A stretch of 64,000 bases of DNA, taken from positions 37,013,264 to 37,077,263 of the forward strand of contig CM046298.1 of assembly GCA_025267735.1 (NCBI GenBank). Direction: 5' to 3'. Numbering within the stretch: the stretch's first letter is position 1; each line of letters begins with the position of its first letter. This stretch comes from Mactra quadrangularis. Taxonomy: Eukaryota > Mollusca > Bivalvia > Venerida > Mactridae. Under the pieces are notes generated by a model. It had not been told where the DNA came from. It did not search any database and saw only the letters and a program-made list of their open reading frames with translations. The translations under genes and the position numbers were made by a program. This document shows, piece by piece, positions 12,119-23,246 of the stretch.

Positions 12119-12611
12119 CCCTAGAAACACTGTCTTATTTGAATATGGAATGTATTACTTTATATAACATGGAATTCACTATACTCACTTTACAATTCAT
12201 TTTGTTCAACAAAATAGACTGTATGTAGCCTATTCGTATTGAAGTTTTCAAATTTTGTTCATGCGCTGCATGAACAAAATTTCTATTCTAGTTCATTATA
12301 CTAGTTATTGGTTGATAGAGACTGTATATAGTGGGTTTTGTCAATGGGGCGCATGAACTAAATTTGGACTGGATTTCAGTGTTTAATCTGTAGCGAAGAT
12401 GTCCTAACACGTGTGATACATTTTGTCTCATACTTGTAAAGGAGCTACATGATGTCTCATGTTTATAAGGGTTAAAGGGGCTACATGAAGTCTCAATACG
12501 AATAGGCTACATACAGTCTATTTTGTTGAACAAAATGAATTGTACAGTGAGTATAGTGAATTCCATGTTATATGATACATTCCATATTCAAATAAGACAT
12601 TGTTTATAGGG
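12119..12611. mobile_element. Foldback element with ~120-bp inverted arms
   Basis: The left arm (about 12119-12242) starts CCCTAGAAACACTGTC. It is the near-perfect reverse complement of the right arm (about 12487-12611), which ends GACATTGTTTATAGGG. The interior holds a perfect 15-bp hairpin, AAATTTTGTTCATGC, with its complement (12250-12282). The left end abuts the last recognisable codons of the mariner relic, so it probably inserted into that relic. A convincing target-site duplication is not visible. There is no coding content of its own. Confidence 0.8.
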
Positions 12612-13242
12612 AAATTAAGTTGAAAAAGAAGAGGTAGATCTCGACTTGTTTGATGAAGAAACAGACATAAATGATAGTCATTACTCGATGGCCTTATTGA
12701 TTTGTGTAAAATGACAGACATAGATAGCAATAAGAACCCGTTGGCTTCAATGAAGTGTTTAGGAAAGATAATTAAAACAAGGTTGGGAAAATGTCTTCAG
12801 CTTCGTTCAGTGTATATTACTTGAAAAAAGCTGCCTCAAAATAACATTTTTTTTGTGTCTCCACCATCAAAGATGTCACAGGAGGTCACAAGAGCTGTGT
12901 CAATTTTCGCCCATGTCCTGATCAGTAAAACGGTAAAGGGTAAATAAAGATAATAACATTGTGCCTACGGAAGTCTTAGTGTACAAATCTGTTATGGTTT
13001 CATATAATGTTTAAGACAGTTAGACAATCATATTTGTGTAAATTGAATGACGTGATTTATGGTTTATATAAGGCTTTGTGGCTAAGACATAAATTAATAT
13101 ACAGTAAATCAATTTTACGGAGCTTCAATTGAGAATCTTATTTGCACAAAATCAGCTTGGCAAGCATTATTATGAAAAAATATATTAAACCAAATTAAGT
13201 ATGATATTGAAATGAAATAATTTTGTACACAAATAAGATTCT
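12612..13242. other. No gene seen
   Basis: It holds a third piece of the 11550 repeat near 12704. The rest is AT-rich without recognisable features. Confidence 0.4.
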
Positions 13243-13250
13243 GTGCGGAG

Positions 13251-13736
13251 TAGGGGTGTAACAATACGGTAAAAACCGTATTGCAATATATTGCAATATG
13301 CAGAACCCGTATTGCAATATATTGCATTACGTACCGGTTTTTTCGCGTAGACATGCAAAGCATTAATTAATGCATGCACCTCGTCCTAATTGGATCAGCA
13401 TAGCACGCATATGGGTATTTTCAAATGATCTCTTATCCAAATGTTTGAATTACAAATGGTCTATATGTTAGAAAAATGCATGGTTTGAAACAGACTCTTG
13501 AAAATATTTTTCTTTCAATTTACTAAATGTTTAACCTTTAAACGCACAGTAAGAGTATTTCAAGCATTCAATTCATTTTAACATTTGTTTAAACATTTAA
13601 CTATCAGATTCTGATAAAAACAAGCAGTATGACACTCAACTACAAAAACCGGTTCAAGAAAAAGCGAACCGGTTAAAAACCGTTAGAACTCGTATTGCAA
13701 TATTAACCGGTATATCGGTTAACCGTTACACCCCTA
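13251..13736. mobile_element. Non-autonomous hAT-type MITE, copy 2
   Basis: The termini are TAGGGGTGTAAC and GTTACACCCCTA. They are flanked by a perfect 8-bp duplication, GTGCGGAG (13243-13250 and 13737-13744). The interior shares CCGTATTGCAATAT, AACCGGTT and TTAACCGGTATATCGGTTAA with the copy at 3462-3894, so both are one family. It has no transposase. The overlapping minus-strand open frames are shadows. Confidence 0.93.
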
Positions 13737-13744
13737 GTGCGGAG

Positions 13745-14327
13745 TATTGATATTCAAATTCAAGATTATGATCGACACATTGGAAAACATGGGTAATCAT
13801 GTAAAAATGACAATTTACGTGATAATTAAATGTGAAAATTTTCTGTTTTCCGGAACTCAACACTATCCAATGATCAGCATTTTTTACGATTGTTTTTACA
13901 ACCTAGTGACATGTCTCTGGCCTCTGATTAACAACAATATTCTTCCTTTCATCTTAATAAAATTATAAATGATCATTTTGCCCTACTTTGGTCAGTCTAT
14001 TGTTACATAACTCCCTGAAGTACATTTCTGTGAGCATAATGTTTTTAAATAAGGACTATTTCTATACTCCTAAGACTTTTGTTGCCTAGGAACACATATA
14101 TATACGCCATCTAATTTGATAATACTGTCTGTATATCGTCAAAATGATATAATGTCTTATGATATACATTTTATCAAGAAACTAGAGGGTCACTTTGTCC
14201 TAGTGAGCTTCTTTTATCTACCATTTACATAGTTCTGGCTACCAAAACTTTATAAGCCGCTTTTTTAACATTTTGATTTTCATCAGATGCGACATTAACA
14301 GTATAAACACGGATACGCTTATGTACT
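13745..14327. other. No gene seen
   Basis: AT-rich sequence without recognisable features. Confidence 0.4.
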
Positions 14328-14689
14328 GAAGCCCTGGAGGGACATTTTATGTTACTTGTTATGACTTGTTTGTTATTACTTATTTGTTATGATTTATTTT
14401 CAAGTTAAGCGTAGACTGATCGTTCGGCCATTTTGTACATTGTAAAGTAAAGATGGCAAAAATCGTTTTATTTGTGTCCATTCTAGCAGTTATTTTTTCG
14501 ATTCGATGATAGTGTAGTGCCCATTAGTCAAATTATACTCATTAGCTAATACTTATTCCTTATTTGTTATTCCTTATTTGTTATGAGTAATTAATTACAA
14601 ATATCTGAACAAATAAGGAATAACAAATAAGGAATAACAAATAACAAATAAGGAATAACAAGTAACATAAAATGTCCCTCCAGGGCTTC
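14328..14689. mobile_element. Foldback element with CCCTGGAGGGACATTTTATG ends
   Basis: The left end, GAAGCCCTGGAGGGACATTT, and the right end, AAATGTCCCTCCAGGGCTTC, are inverted and lead into arms made of TTATTTGTTATTCC-like units on both sides. A second inner palindrome (about 14547-14665) uses the same TTATTCCTTATTTG units. GTACT directly precedes the left end and lies one base beyond the right end, which is weak evidence for a short target-site duplication. No ORF is present. Confidence 0.8.
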
Positions 14690-15001
14690 CGTACTAAAGA
14701 CCTTAAGCTGACATTTACACAATTCATTTACACATATATTTGGTTATGTATAAGGAAGGACCTGTGGGACTAACCAGCTGTTTCTTGTATTATTCTCTAC
14801 CAGTACTTACTAACCTACCCTCCATGAGTTAAAAGATATCTTCTTATACGAAGAAAACTCTATTTTATTGCCGAATTTTTATTTGTTTGGGGTTATCAGC
14901 CTAAATATGTACTATAGTCTCAACATGAATCAATGCTAAAGTTGGAAATCCGTAAAAACGTAGCCCCGGCTTTCAATATTTGTCAATACTTAAACCGATA
15001 G

Positions 15002-15288
15002 AACCCTGGTCGATAGCGCAGTTGGTAGCGCACCGGTATTTGGAATCTCGTGCCCGAGGGGTGCGGGTTCGAATCCCACCCGGTGAGGTTATACCCTTCC
15101 ATGAAAATCTGACAATAATGTCGATTTTCCTCGATTGATTAGATAATATGGAGGGGTTTCCGGCCTTGTGGAAGGGTAGTTGATTACTGGTTATAGACAA
15201 TGGTCCAGGAAAGCTAGGCTAGGTGCGCTAGACGCCGTAAAATGACCTATATTGTGTTGACACGGCGTTGACTCCAACAAATAAGTAA
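15002..15288 (+). mobile_element. SINE family A, full length
   Basis: The tRNA-like head has an A box (TAGCGCAGTTGG) and a B box (GGTTCGAATCC), separated by a long class-II-type variable region (TGCCCGAGGGGTGC). A long variable arm points to a Ser/Leu-type ancestor. The body runs GAGGTTATACCCTTCCATGA, GGCCTTGTGGAAGGGTAG and GGTCCAGGAAAGCTAGG. The tail is GACGCCGTAAAATGACCTA then ACACGGCGTTGACTCCAACA. A 14-bp duplication, ACTTAAAmCGATAG (one mismatch), flanks it (14988-15001 and 15289-15302). Confidence 0.92.
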
Positions 15289-15302
15289 ACTTAAAACGAT
15301 AG

Positions 15303-15824
15303 CTTTGACCACAGTGTGTTTAAGTCGTGTGACAGAATCTTAAAAATTCAAATACCATTATTAATCTCTCTATTTTAGAACGAATTTTGATGATACATAG
15401 TCAACTTTACAAAAATAACGAATATCATGTGCTGTTATAAAAGCCCATCCCCCCTTTGTAAAGAAATGACAACTTGGTCAGTTTTAAACTTAGAAACCAA
15501 GGTGGTTGAAAATGTATATTGTTTATCAAACCATGGTCAACTTTACTTAAAAATCAATATATAGCGTGCTCTTATAAAATAATTCCTATTTTAAAGAAAT
15601 AAACTCTTCGTCAAATTTTAACAAAGAGAACAAAGTGATATGAAAAGTTTATTTTGTATCAAATGCAAATTATACCTGTATCTTTAATAATATTACGGTT
15701 AATAGCCAGTTGTCATGACTGTCGTCAATGAATAAAGTGGCTCTAACTAAAAAAATGTTCCATAAAATATTAGATTTCTATTAATTTAGATCTTGGAATA
15801 CTGGATATAAACTTAGTATAAAGG
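15303..15824. other. No gene seen
   Basis: AT-rich sequence between two SINE copies, without recognisable features. Confidence 0.4.
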
Positions 15825-15836
15825 AGTTATGTTAGA

Positions 15837-16097
15837 GTAGCGCGTCGGAATTTATAATCCCGTGTCCCGTAGGGGGTACGGACTCGAATCCTATCAGGAA
15901 AGGTTATACCCTTCCATGAAAATTTGGCAATTATGTCAATTTCCTCCATAAATAAGGTATATGGAGAAGCTTCCGGCCTTGTGAAAGGGTGAGTACTGGT
16001 TGTAGACAAGGATCCATGAAAACTAGGTTAGGTGCGCTGGACGCCGTTATATGACCTATACAATGTGTTGCTACGGCGTTAAGCCCAACAAATAAAA
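15837..16097 (+). mobile_element. SINE family A, 5'-truncated
   Basis: It begins inside the tRNA head (GTAGCGCGTCGG), so the A box is lost. It keeps the CGTGTCCCGTAGGGGGTACG block, the body and the tail GACGCCGTTATATGACCTA then TACGGCGTTAAGCCCAACAA. A 12-bp duplication, AGTwATGTTAGA (one mismatch), flanks it at 15825-15836 and 16098-16109. This shows that the 5' loss happened at insertion rather than by later decay. Confidence 0.9.
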
Positions 16098-16109
16098 AGT
16101 AATGTTAGA

Positions 16110-16929
16110 ACATACGCTTCAATATTCCTCAACAACCAACGTATAACCAAGGTTATTCAAGGTCTTAAATTTCCCTGTAAATACATTTCATTACTCGAGG
16201 AAAGCACTCGCTAAATTAGTATGCATAAGATAAAATTAATCAAATAATGTAGTGAGAAATCATAATCAATCTGCGAGAGAGAAGGTATATCAATCAAATC
16301 TCTACTGTTAGAGAGTTGACTAGGACTGATGTGTATATCAACTCATTTCATCCTTATTTGGACTAGCCATACATGGATGTGTAAACAGAGAATTTGGTGC
16401 TAATTAAATGTTCCCAAACACAGACCTTCTTCAGTCTTTACGCTAACAAAGACGATTTCGGTAGTAAATCCTGTGCATCTTTTTTGCGCTCACTAAACAG
16501 TGTAAGGCATAGTAAAACGACGTAATGTAAAAATGTCATCAACGAACCACGTTTTGTGGGATGATATATTATACTGTTATTTTATATATCAGAACTTTGA
16601 TTCAGGGCCCACTGTTGTAATAGTGTTTTATAAAGTGCCATAATGCTTATACTGATAAATGGCTTTAAATGCATGACTGTTTGTTTAAAACTTTTCACTG
16701 AAAAAAATGTTTATAACCCAATATTGTATTTATTATTTTGAATTAATTTTAGAAAAAAGTACATCTATGAAAACAAAACAATTAATACAAATTAAAAGAA
16801 TGTAAACAGTATATCCAGTCTAAATCCATCATATACAATGTAATATACTTCGTAGAATTAGGCTTTGTGGGTTATGTTCCTTGAACTATCTTATAGGGAG
16901 TCTACTTGTGATTTATGCCATAAATAATA
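16110..16929. other. No gene seen
   Basis: AT-rich sequence without recognisable features. Confidence 0.4.
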
Positions 16930-17012
16930 ACTTTACCATTCGGAATTACCTCGGCGATCTTCTACGTACATCTTCGAAGATGATCGCCGAGGTTATTCGA
17001 ATGTAACTTTAT
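16930..17012. repeat. GC-richer inverted repeat
   Basis: The left arm, TTCGGAATTACCTCGGCGAT, pairs with the right arm, ATCGCCGAGGTTATTCGAAT, and the flanks TAACTTTA/TAACTTTA add direct similarity. A small palindrome, ATCTTCGAAGAT, lies between the arms. It looks like a small palindromic element; no gene context was found. Confidence 0.6.
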
Positions 17013-17648
17013 TGTACAGAATGGCTTCCCTTTGTACGCTAAGGGAAGTAACTACGTAGGTGATTGCAAATATCACTGACAAAGTTGGTTCCCTTTATAA
17101 GAACACAATGAAAACAGAATAATCTCTTATGAATTTCAATGTTTTCCTTAGAGGCTTATTATTCTCATTCTTATCGATTTCATATATTCTTTGTATAAAC
17201 GTAGTATCGGAGAAACTGCCTAGTAAAGCCTAAAGGTGCAATCTTCACTGCGTATCAAGATATATTTATCAGGTTGTTGAAATGACGATAGTGTTAGCTA
17301 TAGACAGTCAATGATAACTGAATTAAACTGTATGCGGAAGACGTAAGTAAATTAAAATTATTATTACGGCTGTAAGTTCTGTTCATTTAGCAATGTTTAT
17401 TTTAAACATTACGCGTTTTTACGATGTGTTTACAGAATTAAATGACGTAGACGATGTAAACAAGTTACGTATCATAACAATTTCGTCATGGATATTATGA
17501 TGAGAAAAGGTCACCTGAACGTTTAACATCAGAGTTATATGCCATAAAAGTACTTTAAAAACAGGGTATATTTGTCAAAGCAAAACTGCTATATTAGTTT
17601 AAATCATGAAACATAAATTCTGAAAAGACAATACACAACACAACCTAC
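17013..17648. other. No second exon seen downstream of the candidate exon
   Basis: If the minus-strand exon at 17649-17753 is real, this stretch is the start of its downstream intron. I found no convincing further exon in it. Confidence 0.35.
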
Positions 17649-17753
17649 CTTTCTTTTTCCCCATTTTTTTACTCACAGCTGTCTTGATCTCTTTAGTTGA
17701 TGGCATTGACATCAACATACGAAGTCCAACTTCAAATCCTGAACTACCTCCCT
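17649..17753 (-). CDS. Candidate internal coding exon, 105 bp, phase 1-1
   Basis: On the minus strand a pyrimidine-rich tract ending TTTTTCTATTTCAG precedes the exon, and the exon ends AAAG followed by a strong donor, GTAGGT. The exon is 105 bp, open throughout in one frame, and both borders are phase 1, so it could be skipped without a shift. The peptide begins GGSSGFEVGLRMLMSM, continues PSTKEIKTAV and ends SKKMGKKK; it has mixed polar and basic composition unlike the translated AT-rich noise around it. I do not recognise the family. An upstream first exon could lie in the CpG-richer stretch at 21880-22680. It could still be a chance open stretch; a homology search would decide. Confidence 0.5.
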
Positions 17754-17905
17754 CTGAAATAGAAAAAAGAACAACATCAGTCACTTGTTAAGGCATACTT
17801 TCTTTTAGTTAGAGACTGGAAAATCAAACCTAAGATAATAATCTGAGTAATGTAGTTTTTCTACTATATAACATGAATTAAAATAATGAACTGGTAAAGC
17901 GTTAT

Positions 17906-18076
17906 GAACCCGGTTCGATAGTGCAGTTGGTAGCGCGTCGGGATTTGAAATCTCGTGTCCCGAAGGGGGTATACGGCTTCGAATCCCACCCGGGGAGGTT
18001 ATACCCATCTATGAAAATTTGACAATAATGTGATTTGATAATATTGAGAAGTTCTCTGCCTTGTGGAAGGGTAGGC
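17906..18076 (+). mobile_element. SINE family A, 3'-truncated
   Basis: The head is complete (TAGTGCAGTTGG A box, GCTTCGAATCC degenerate B box, CGTGTCCCGAAGGGGGTATA between them). The body runs to CTTGTGGAAGGGTAGGCATC and then stops; the tail is missing. The anticodon-loop position reads TTTGAAA here and TTTGGAA in sister copies. Confidence 0.85.
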
Positions 18077-18310
18077 ATCACTATTTATCGATGTTTAGAT
18101 CATGTTTATGGTTGTAAGATGATCTTATTGTAGGGGAGATAAATCCTACAGTGCTTGTAGATATTACATCAGCGGTTGTCTCCCTTGATTAACGCTATTG
18201 CCATAGACATAAATCAACAACATTTAAATCAAAAATATAAATCATACTCGATTTAGGGGTCGTGGATTCCATTTTTGGACAGGACATACTTTGGATGACT
18301 TTGGTAATTA
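18077..18310. other. Unassigned spacer between two SINE pieces
   Basis: It contains GGGAGATAAATCC and an opposing GGTTGTCTCCCTT, a weak inverted pair. Otherwise nothing was recognised. Confidence 0.35.
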
Positions 18311-18413
18311 AATTTAACGAATTAGCCTTTTCAGGAACGGTGAGTAGGTTGACTTACGACCGTAATATTACCTATACAATGCTTTGCTGCGGCGTAAACC
18401 GAACCAAAGAAAA
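18311..18413 (+). mobile_element. SINE family B, 3' fragment
   Basis: Only the last part of family B remains: TTAGCCTTTTCAGGAACGG, TGAGTAGGTTGACTTACGAC and the tail ending TGCGGCGTAAACCGAACC. It lies shortly after the 3'-truncated family A copy, so a recombination between the two is possible. Confidence 0.75.
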
Positions 18414-20006
18414 GGAAATCGCTTAAATAAAATGATGTCTACAAATGTCTATATATAACAAAGAATTACGTACATCGGAACTATCATACACTGACAGCAA
18501 ACAAATGCATAAAATGCATAAACTTTTAAGTCAAACACAAATTCAATTACACGTTCTGAGAACAATAAAACTCACTAGCTTGACATCGTAGATTTACCAT
18601 GTAAAACTGATACATGCAAGTTTTACTCAATTATTATGTTACTCTACACTGATACGTGAAGACAGTACTTGAGTAATTATTTATGAAAGTGTTCTATGTA
18701 GTGCAATGTTGGTGAATGCAATTGCTTTCAGATTTACTGCTCTGTCGGTTCCAATAAAATGGAAACCGCATTAAGTTTCAATTTTGACAAAACTTATCTG
18801 AGTTAAATGATTTTAGTGGAACAGACAGAATGAAAAAAAACAGCACTCCAACATTATTAATCAAAGCGCTGAATACACTGAATTTGTTCGGGTTTGAAAA
18901 GTGGAATTTGATTTTCGGCTTCAACAAAGCATTTGTTCACAAAGAACAGTTCAGTGATAATAGTTTGATACATGTAGGTAGACAAGCACTGTTCCAGTTC
19001 AAAACACTTTATACATCGACCCATAAATACAACAGGTAAACCGGACAGGCGAACTCACTACTGATTTTTTTTCCGCACAATCACCTCAAGTCAAAGGGGT
19101 CATTCTTAAAACAATTCAATAACTGCCGCTTATAAGTCATCATTCATGCGCATTTATTCTACTGCATCCGTATGTAAAATAAATGAAGTTCTCTATTCAG
19201 ACATCATTCAAAGTCATTTACTACGATCTTTAAACTTTTCCTATAGAACCATTCTATTACATAAGATGATGTAACATCTCTACTGACAAATGGCACAAAC
19301 AACGGGTCGTGACTGAATAGTTGATACCATTCTATCACATAATACGACGTAAAGAGCTCTACTCTACTGAGACGCTTAACTCATACACTATTATACATAC
19401 GCTTCAGTACAGACCGATTAACAGGTGTATTTCAGAAATTATTGCGCCTGTCATAGCAGACGATCATTTTGAATTGCTCTATACATATACTGAGGGACTA
19501 CTTCTAGACTCGGTAAATTTTCAAAGTGGGAAAGGGTCTGAATTATGGTACATATATTTGTTCAGGACTGACGTCCCGAACAAATAAAAACTGAGTTTAG
19601 AAATAGTTGTCCCCTTACGGTTTGTATCTACGGAATGCTACTTACCCAACATATGGACGATATGTATTGGTTAGCTTTATTCAATTTTCAATGGTGATTC
19701 CATTAACTTTGCAATTTAAGTATTCCATACAGTAGGTCTGTACTTACTATTGTTAAAAGCAGATATCAGTATTTTTGTACGAGGATTATTGGTCACATAT
19801 CCAGAATTTGGTCAAATATATGCGCTACTGATAGTTGAGTGAAATTTAACAATATCATATTTATAAGTCTACCTACATTTTGCGGTCGACTATGAAATTG
19901 AACAATAAAACAATAAGTGTCATAGGACAACTTAGACCTTATCGTTGAATATCAAGAAGACACAGTCAGCTTTGTACATGTTAAAGTTACATTTTTTAGA
20001 ACCATT
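18414..20006. other. No gene seen
   Basis: Contains 69- and 88-codon plus frames (18830-19039 and 19321-19587) without splice context or recognisable domains. Confidence 0.4.
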
Positions 20007-20018
20007 ACAAAATGGTTG

Positions 20019-20263
20019 GGGCATACTTTCGTTGAGTTTGGTCATGAAATAATTTCTACGGCCATTCTCCCTCATACCACTGATTCTAAATCATGTAGGG
20101 CAGTAGTCAGTCACTGGCGAAAGTATGCGCTCAGTAGTTGGTTAACAGCTAAATCCAGAGATTTAGCCTTTCCAGGAACAATGAGTAGGTGGGCTGACCG
20201 CCGTGATATAACCTATAATGTGTTGCTACGGCTTTATATCCAACAAACAAACAAACAAACAAA
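20019..20263 (+). mobile_element. SINE family B, lacking the tRNA head
   Basis: It starts right after where the tRNA head would be (GGGCATACTTTCGTTGAGTT). It carries the body ACGGCCATTCTCCCTCATAC and TTTAGCCTTTCCAGGAAC, then the tail TGTGTTGCTACGGC and (CAAA)n. A 12-bp duplication, ACAArATGGTTG (one mismatch), flanks it (20007-20018 and 20264-20275), so it inserted in this truncated form. Confidence 0.88.
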
Positions 20264-20275
20264 ACAAGATGGTTG

Positions 20276-21879
20276 TTTGTAAGTCCTATATTAAGACCAT
20301 TATGAAATGGCCTTAATAGGGGACTTAAAGATCGTAACAATGCACATGTTTGCAAAAAAATCAGAGCATGAAACAATGCAGTTGATAAGCAAATCACTAA
20401 ACCACAATGACCCTTTCTTGCCTATATGACGCCAAGATAGTTATATAACTTTAGCACCATCGATTTTATAAAACTTTCAATCATTCTGTTTGTTGAACAA
20501 ATATTACAAAATGTTACATATTATCACATCCATCCATCTCTCTCCTCCTATAGACAGTTCTGCCAATCGTTACATCATAAAATGAACTTTGCATGCAGGA
20601 GGCAATATATCAGAATTCAATAAGATCAGTTTTGATTGAAAACCCTCGTCATTCCGTCTTACAGTGTTTGTAGTGTGCAACATAGAAAATTAAATTTTAT
20701 TGATTTCTGACCAAAAAGCAAAGCAAATTCTATTTGTACCACCTCAGCCAAACAATATTATATCTGAATTTTGGTAGATAAACTGATTTATTCAGACGTT
20801 ATGAGAAGACGAACGTATTTAGTCTACTAACTCAGTAACATCAAAGCGGTGGTTACATAATGCTCGTCTAGAAAATGCAGTAAACTGTTGAAAGAAAAGT
20901 TATAGAATAGTCAGTACTTCATAGATATCGCGGCTTTTAGTCGACCTGCTTACGGGCCTGATTATGCTTAGGTCTCTCGATTGAAAACTTTCACACAATA
21001 CCAATCATAAACTAACGCAAACGACTGACTGCCGCCTTACTTGATTCCGAGGTAGATGGGAGAATGGCCATAACAAAGATGTTTAGGGTCCGTCAGGGAA
21101 TTGTACCTTAAACCATGAATTCGATGTCAGATATCGATTACGTTAACCGGATGGGTTTAGAGGTAAATAACACAAAGTAACATTCTTAACCATATACGAA
21201 TAATCGTTTTGTCAAATAATATCCGACCAGATACGATGTATTTGTATACATGTAACTTTATACACCTTGAGAAATATTAGATTAGTCTATTGCAAAAAAT
21301 CTACAAAATATCAAATTCCTTTTGCAAAATTATCAATATTCGTGTAAAACATCTGCATGATATAGTTACTTGATTTTATGATGGTAAATCAAGCTTCAAT
21401 TAAAAAGAATATGAGATTAAATTGCAATCAACGTTTCTATTCAAATGTCATAATTTTCAGATTTTCCTGTAATATCATGGAGTCATTTATGGTTGAAGTT
21501 TTTGTTGCCCAGTTTGCTCACAGCTGGAGGATAGAATCAGTTGTTATACATAAGTGACTTATGGAGCTTTCCAATTACAAGACACTTTGTCTAATAAGTG
21601 ATTTGATGAGTGGTACGTCAATAAATGATTCTGACATGTTCACATTTTGACAATTCCCACATGGACTATCATAATATACGTTTAATATGAAATGCCAGTT
21701 CAGTCTGGATTGTAACAAATGATGTTCGTTTCCAACGTCTTGTTGTTAGTCAATATGTTAAATACTATTCTACTGTAGAAGGGGAAAACTTGTTTATCAA
21801 TCAATATATCAAGACCTATATCTTCTTCGATCTTTTATGGGGAAAAAAATAGGTCAATTCCATTCGAAACTCGAGACTT
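20276..21879. other. AT-rich DNA, one decayed SINE piece
   Basis: Apart from a possible family B remnant near 21021-21080 (GAATGGCCAT in minus-orientation context), I see no gene or repeat. Confidence 0.4.
21021..21090 (-). mobile_element. Possible SINE family B remnant
   Basis: CGACTGACTGCCGCCTTAC followed by GGGAGAATGGCCATAACAAA parallels the inverted family B body at 46970-47040 (TGACTGACAACTGCCCTACA and GGGAGAATGGCCGTAGAAG). The match is short and diverged. Confidence 0.35.
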
Positions 21880-22680
21880 GGTCTGTATTTAACGACGCGC
21901 GCCGATAATGTGATCATCGTTTACGACAGTAAACTGTGTTAAATTTTTCCAAAATATATCGGTATTTTGTTCACATCCGAAATGCAATTCAAAATGAGTA
22001 ATTTAAAATATGTATAAGCGCATGTTATCAAAGAAGTATTCCGATTAGTTCACCATTTGCTACCCCAACGTTAACCGGTGCAAGAAATAAATTACCGGTG
22101 TCCGTATTCTACGTATACAGGCGTTATGCAGCCGGTCCAATGATGCTTTTTGTTGTTTCCACGTTAGAAGTAGATACACGTTTACTACAAAATCCGTACA
22201 CTAACCATCTTATCTATTCCCCCTTCTTCCATTTTAAATGGTAGTGAATGTAGTCTTGTTTGTGCGATCATTTTATGTTTTTTGATGGTCGCGGCAGCTG
22301 CATTGCATGTCGAGAGGCGGAAATGCATTTTACGCTGGTACATCTCAACGTCTCGGATTGCTGAGGTGGAAAACAAAAACATCGACTTTGTCACGCAGTT
22401 GTCAACACGCTCAACGATAGTCGGAAGCGAAGACACAAACGCGGAAATATAGATAGTCTATACGTGAACGTGATGATAACTAAAAAAAATGTATGCAAAA
22501 ATATACCACCATTCTGCACAGCCAGTTATGATACTCTTCTCACAGACCCTAGTAAAAACGTAACAGTACGTACGGGTCCGCAAGAGTTCGTACGGGTTCT
22601 TGCGAAGCTTGACCACACGGCGCCCGTACGGTGCCCTCGCGGCTATTTTTATGTTTATGGGACTGTTGCATAAGGCTAGC
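21880..22680 (-). promoter_or_regulatory. CpG-richer island, possible minus-strand promoter/first exon
   Basis: This stretch has visibly more CpG (GACGCGCGCC, TCGCGGCAGCTGC, CGGAAGCGAAGA). On the minus strand, TTTAAAATGGAAGAAG gives an ATG in a strong context (A at -3, G at +4) opening MEEGGIDKM. It is followed by a donor-like GTTAGT at about 22197. Its phase (0) does not match the phase 1 exon at 17649-17753 directly, so at least one more exon would be needed. Around 22570-22640 the word CGTACGG recurs within a small palindrome (CGCAAGAG ... TTCTTGCG). The evidence is composition and context only. Confidence 0.25.
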
Positions 22681-22940
22681 TTGAGAATAATTTGACATTC
22701 TTACTCAACTGATCTTATTTCTATATAAACAACAAAGCAAAGTGAACAAAACAATATGTTATGCCATAAGTAAAGCACGCTAGATAGTACAACTTCAACA
22801 AAGGAAACTATATCAACACTGTTATACCAAGAACACAAAATCTGACTCTGTTTGTACCAATTTAAATAAAAAATACCGCTTAAAATTCATTAATTTGCTG
22901 CGAAGGCTACTTCAGTAGCAGAACACAGGATTTTGTATAT

Positions 22941-23229
22941 TTATTTATTTACTGGGTTGAACGCCGTGTCAACACAGTTTAGGTCATTTTACGGCGTCCA
23001 GCGCACCTTACTTAGCTTTCCTGGACCATTGTCTACAACCAGTACTTACCTACCCTTCCACAAGTTCGGAAACTTCTCCATATACCTTATTTATTGTGGA
23101 AAATTGACATTATTGTCAAATTTTCATGGAAGGGTTTAATCTCCCCGGGTGGGATTCGAACCTGTACCCCCTTCGGGACACGAGATTCCAAATCCCGACG
23201 CGCTACCAACTGCGCTACCGACCCGGGTT
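22941..23229 (-). mobile_element. SINE family A, full length
   Basis: The minus-strand order is a tRNA-like head (TAGCGCAGTTGGTAGCGCG; GGTTCGAATCCCACCC), the body with CTTCCATGAAAATTTGAC and a GGTCCAGGAAAGCTAAG-type block, and the tail GACGCCGTAAAATGACCTA with ACACGGCGTTCAACCCAG. An approximately 17-bp duplication (CACAG...TTTTG.ATAT, three mismatches) flanks it at 22924-22940 and 23230-23246, so the insertion is older than the copies with perfect duplications. Confidence 0.9.
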
Positions 23230-23246
23230 CACAGATTTTTGAATAT

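Noticed and set aside
14973..15200. Minus-strand ORFs resembling each other at 14973, 15827, 17805, 22933, 30096, 50063 and 58888
   Set aside because: All are translations of SINE family A; the similarity is that of the repeat, not of a protein family.
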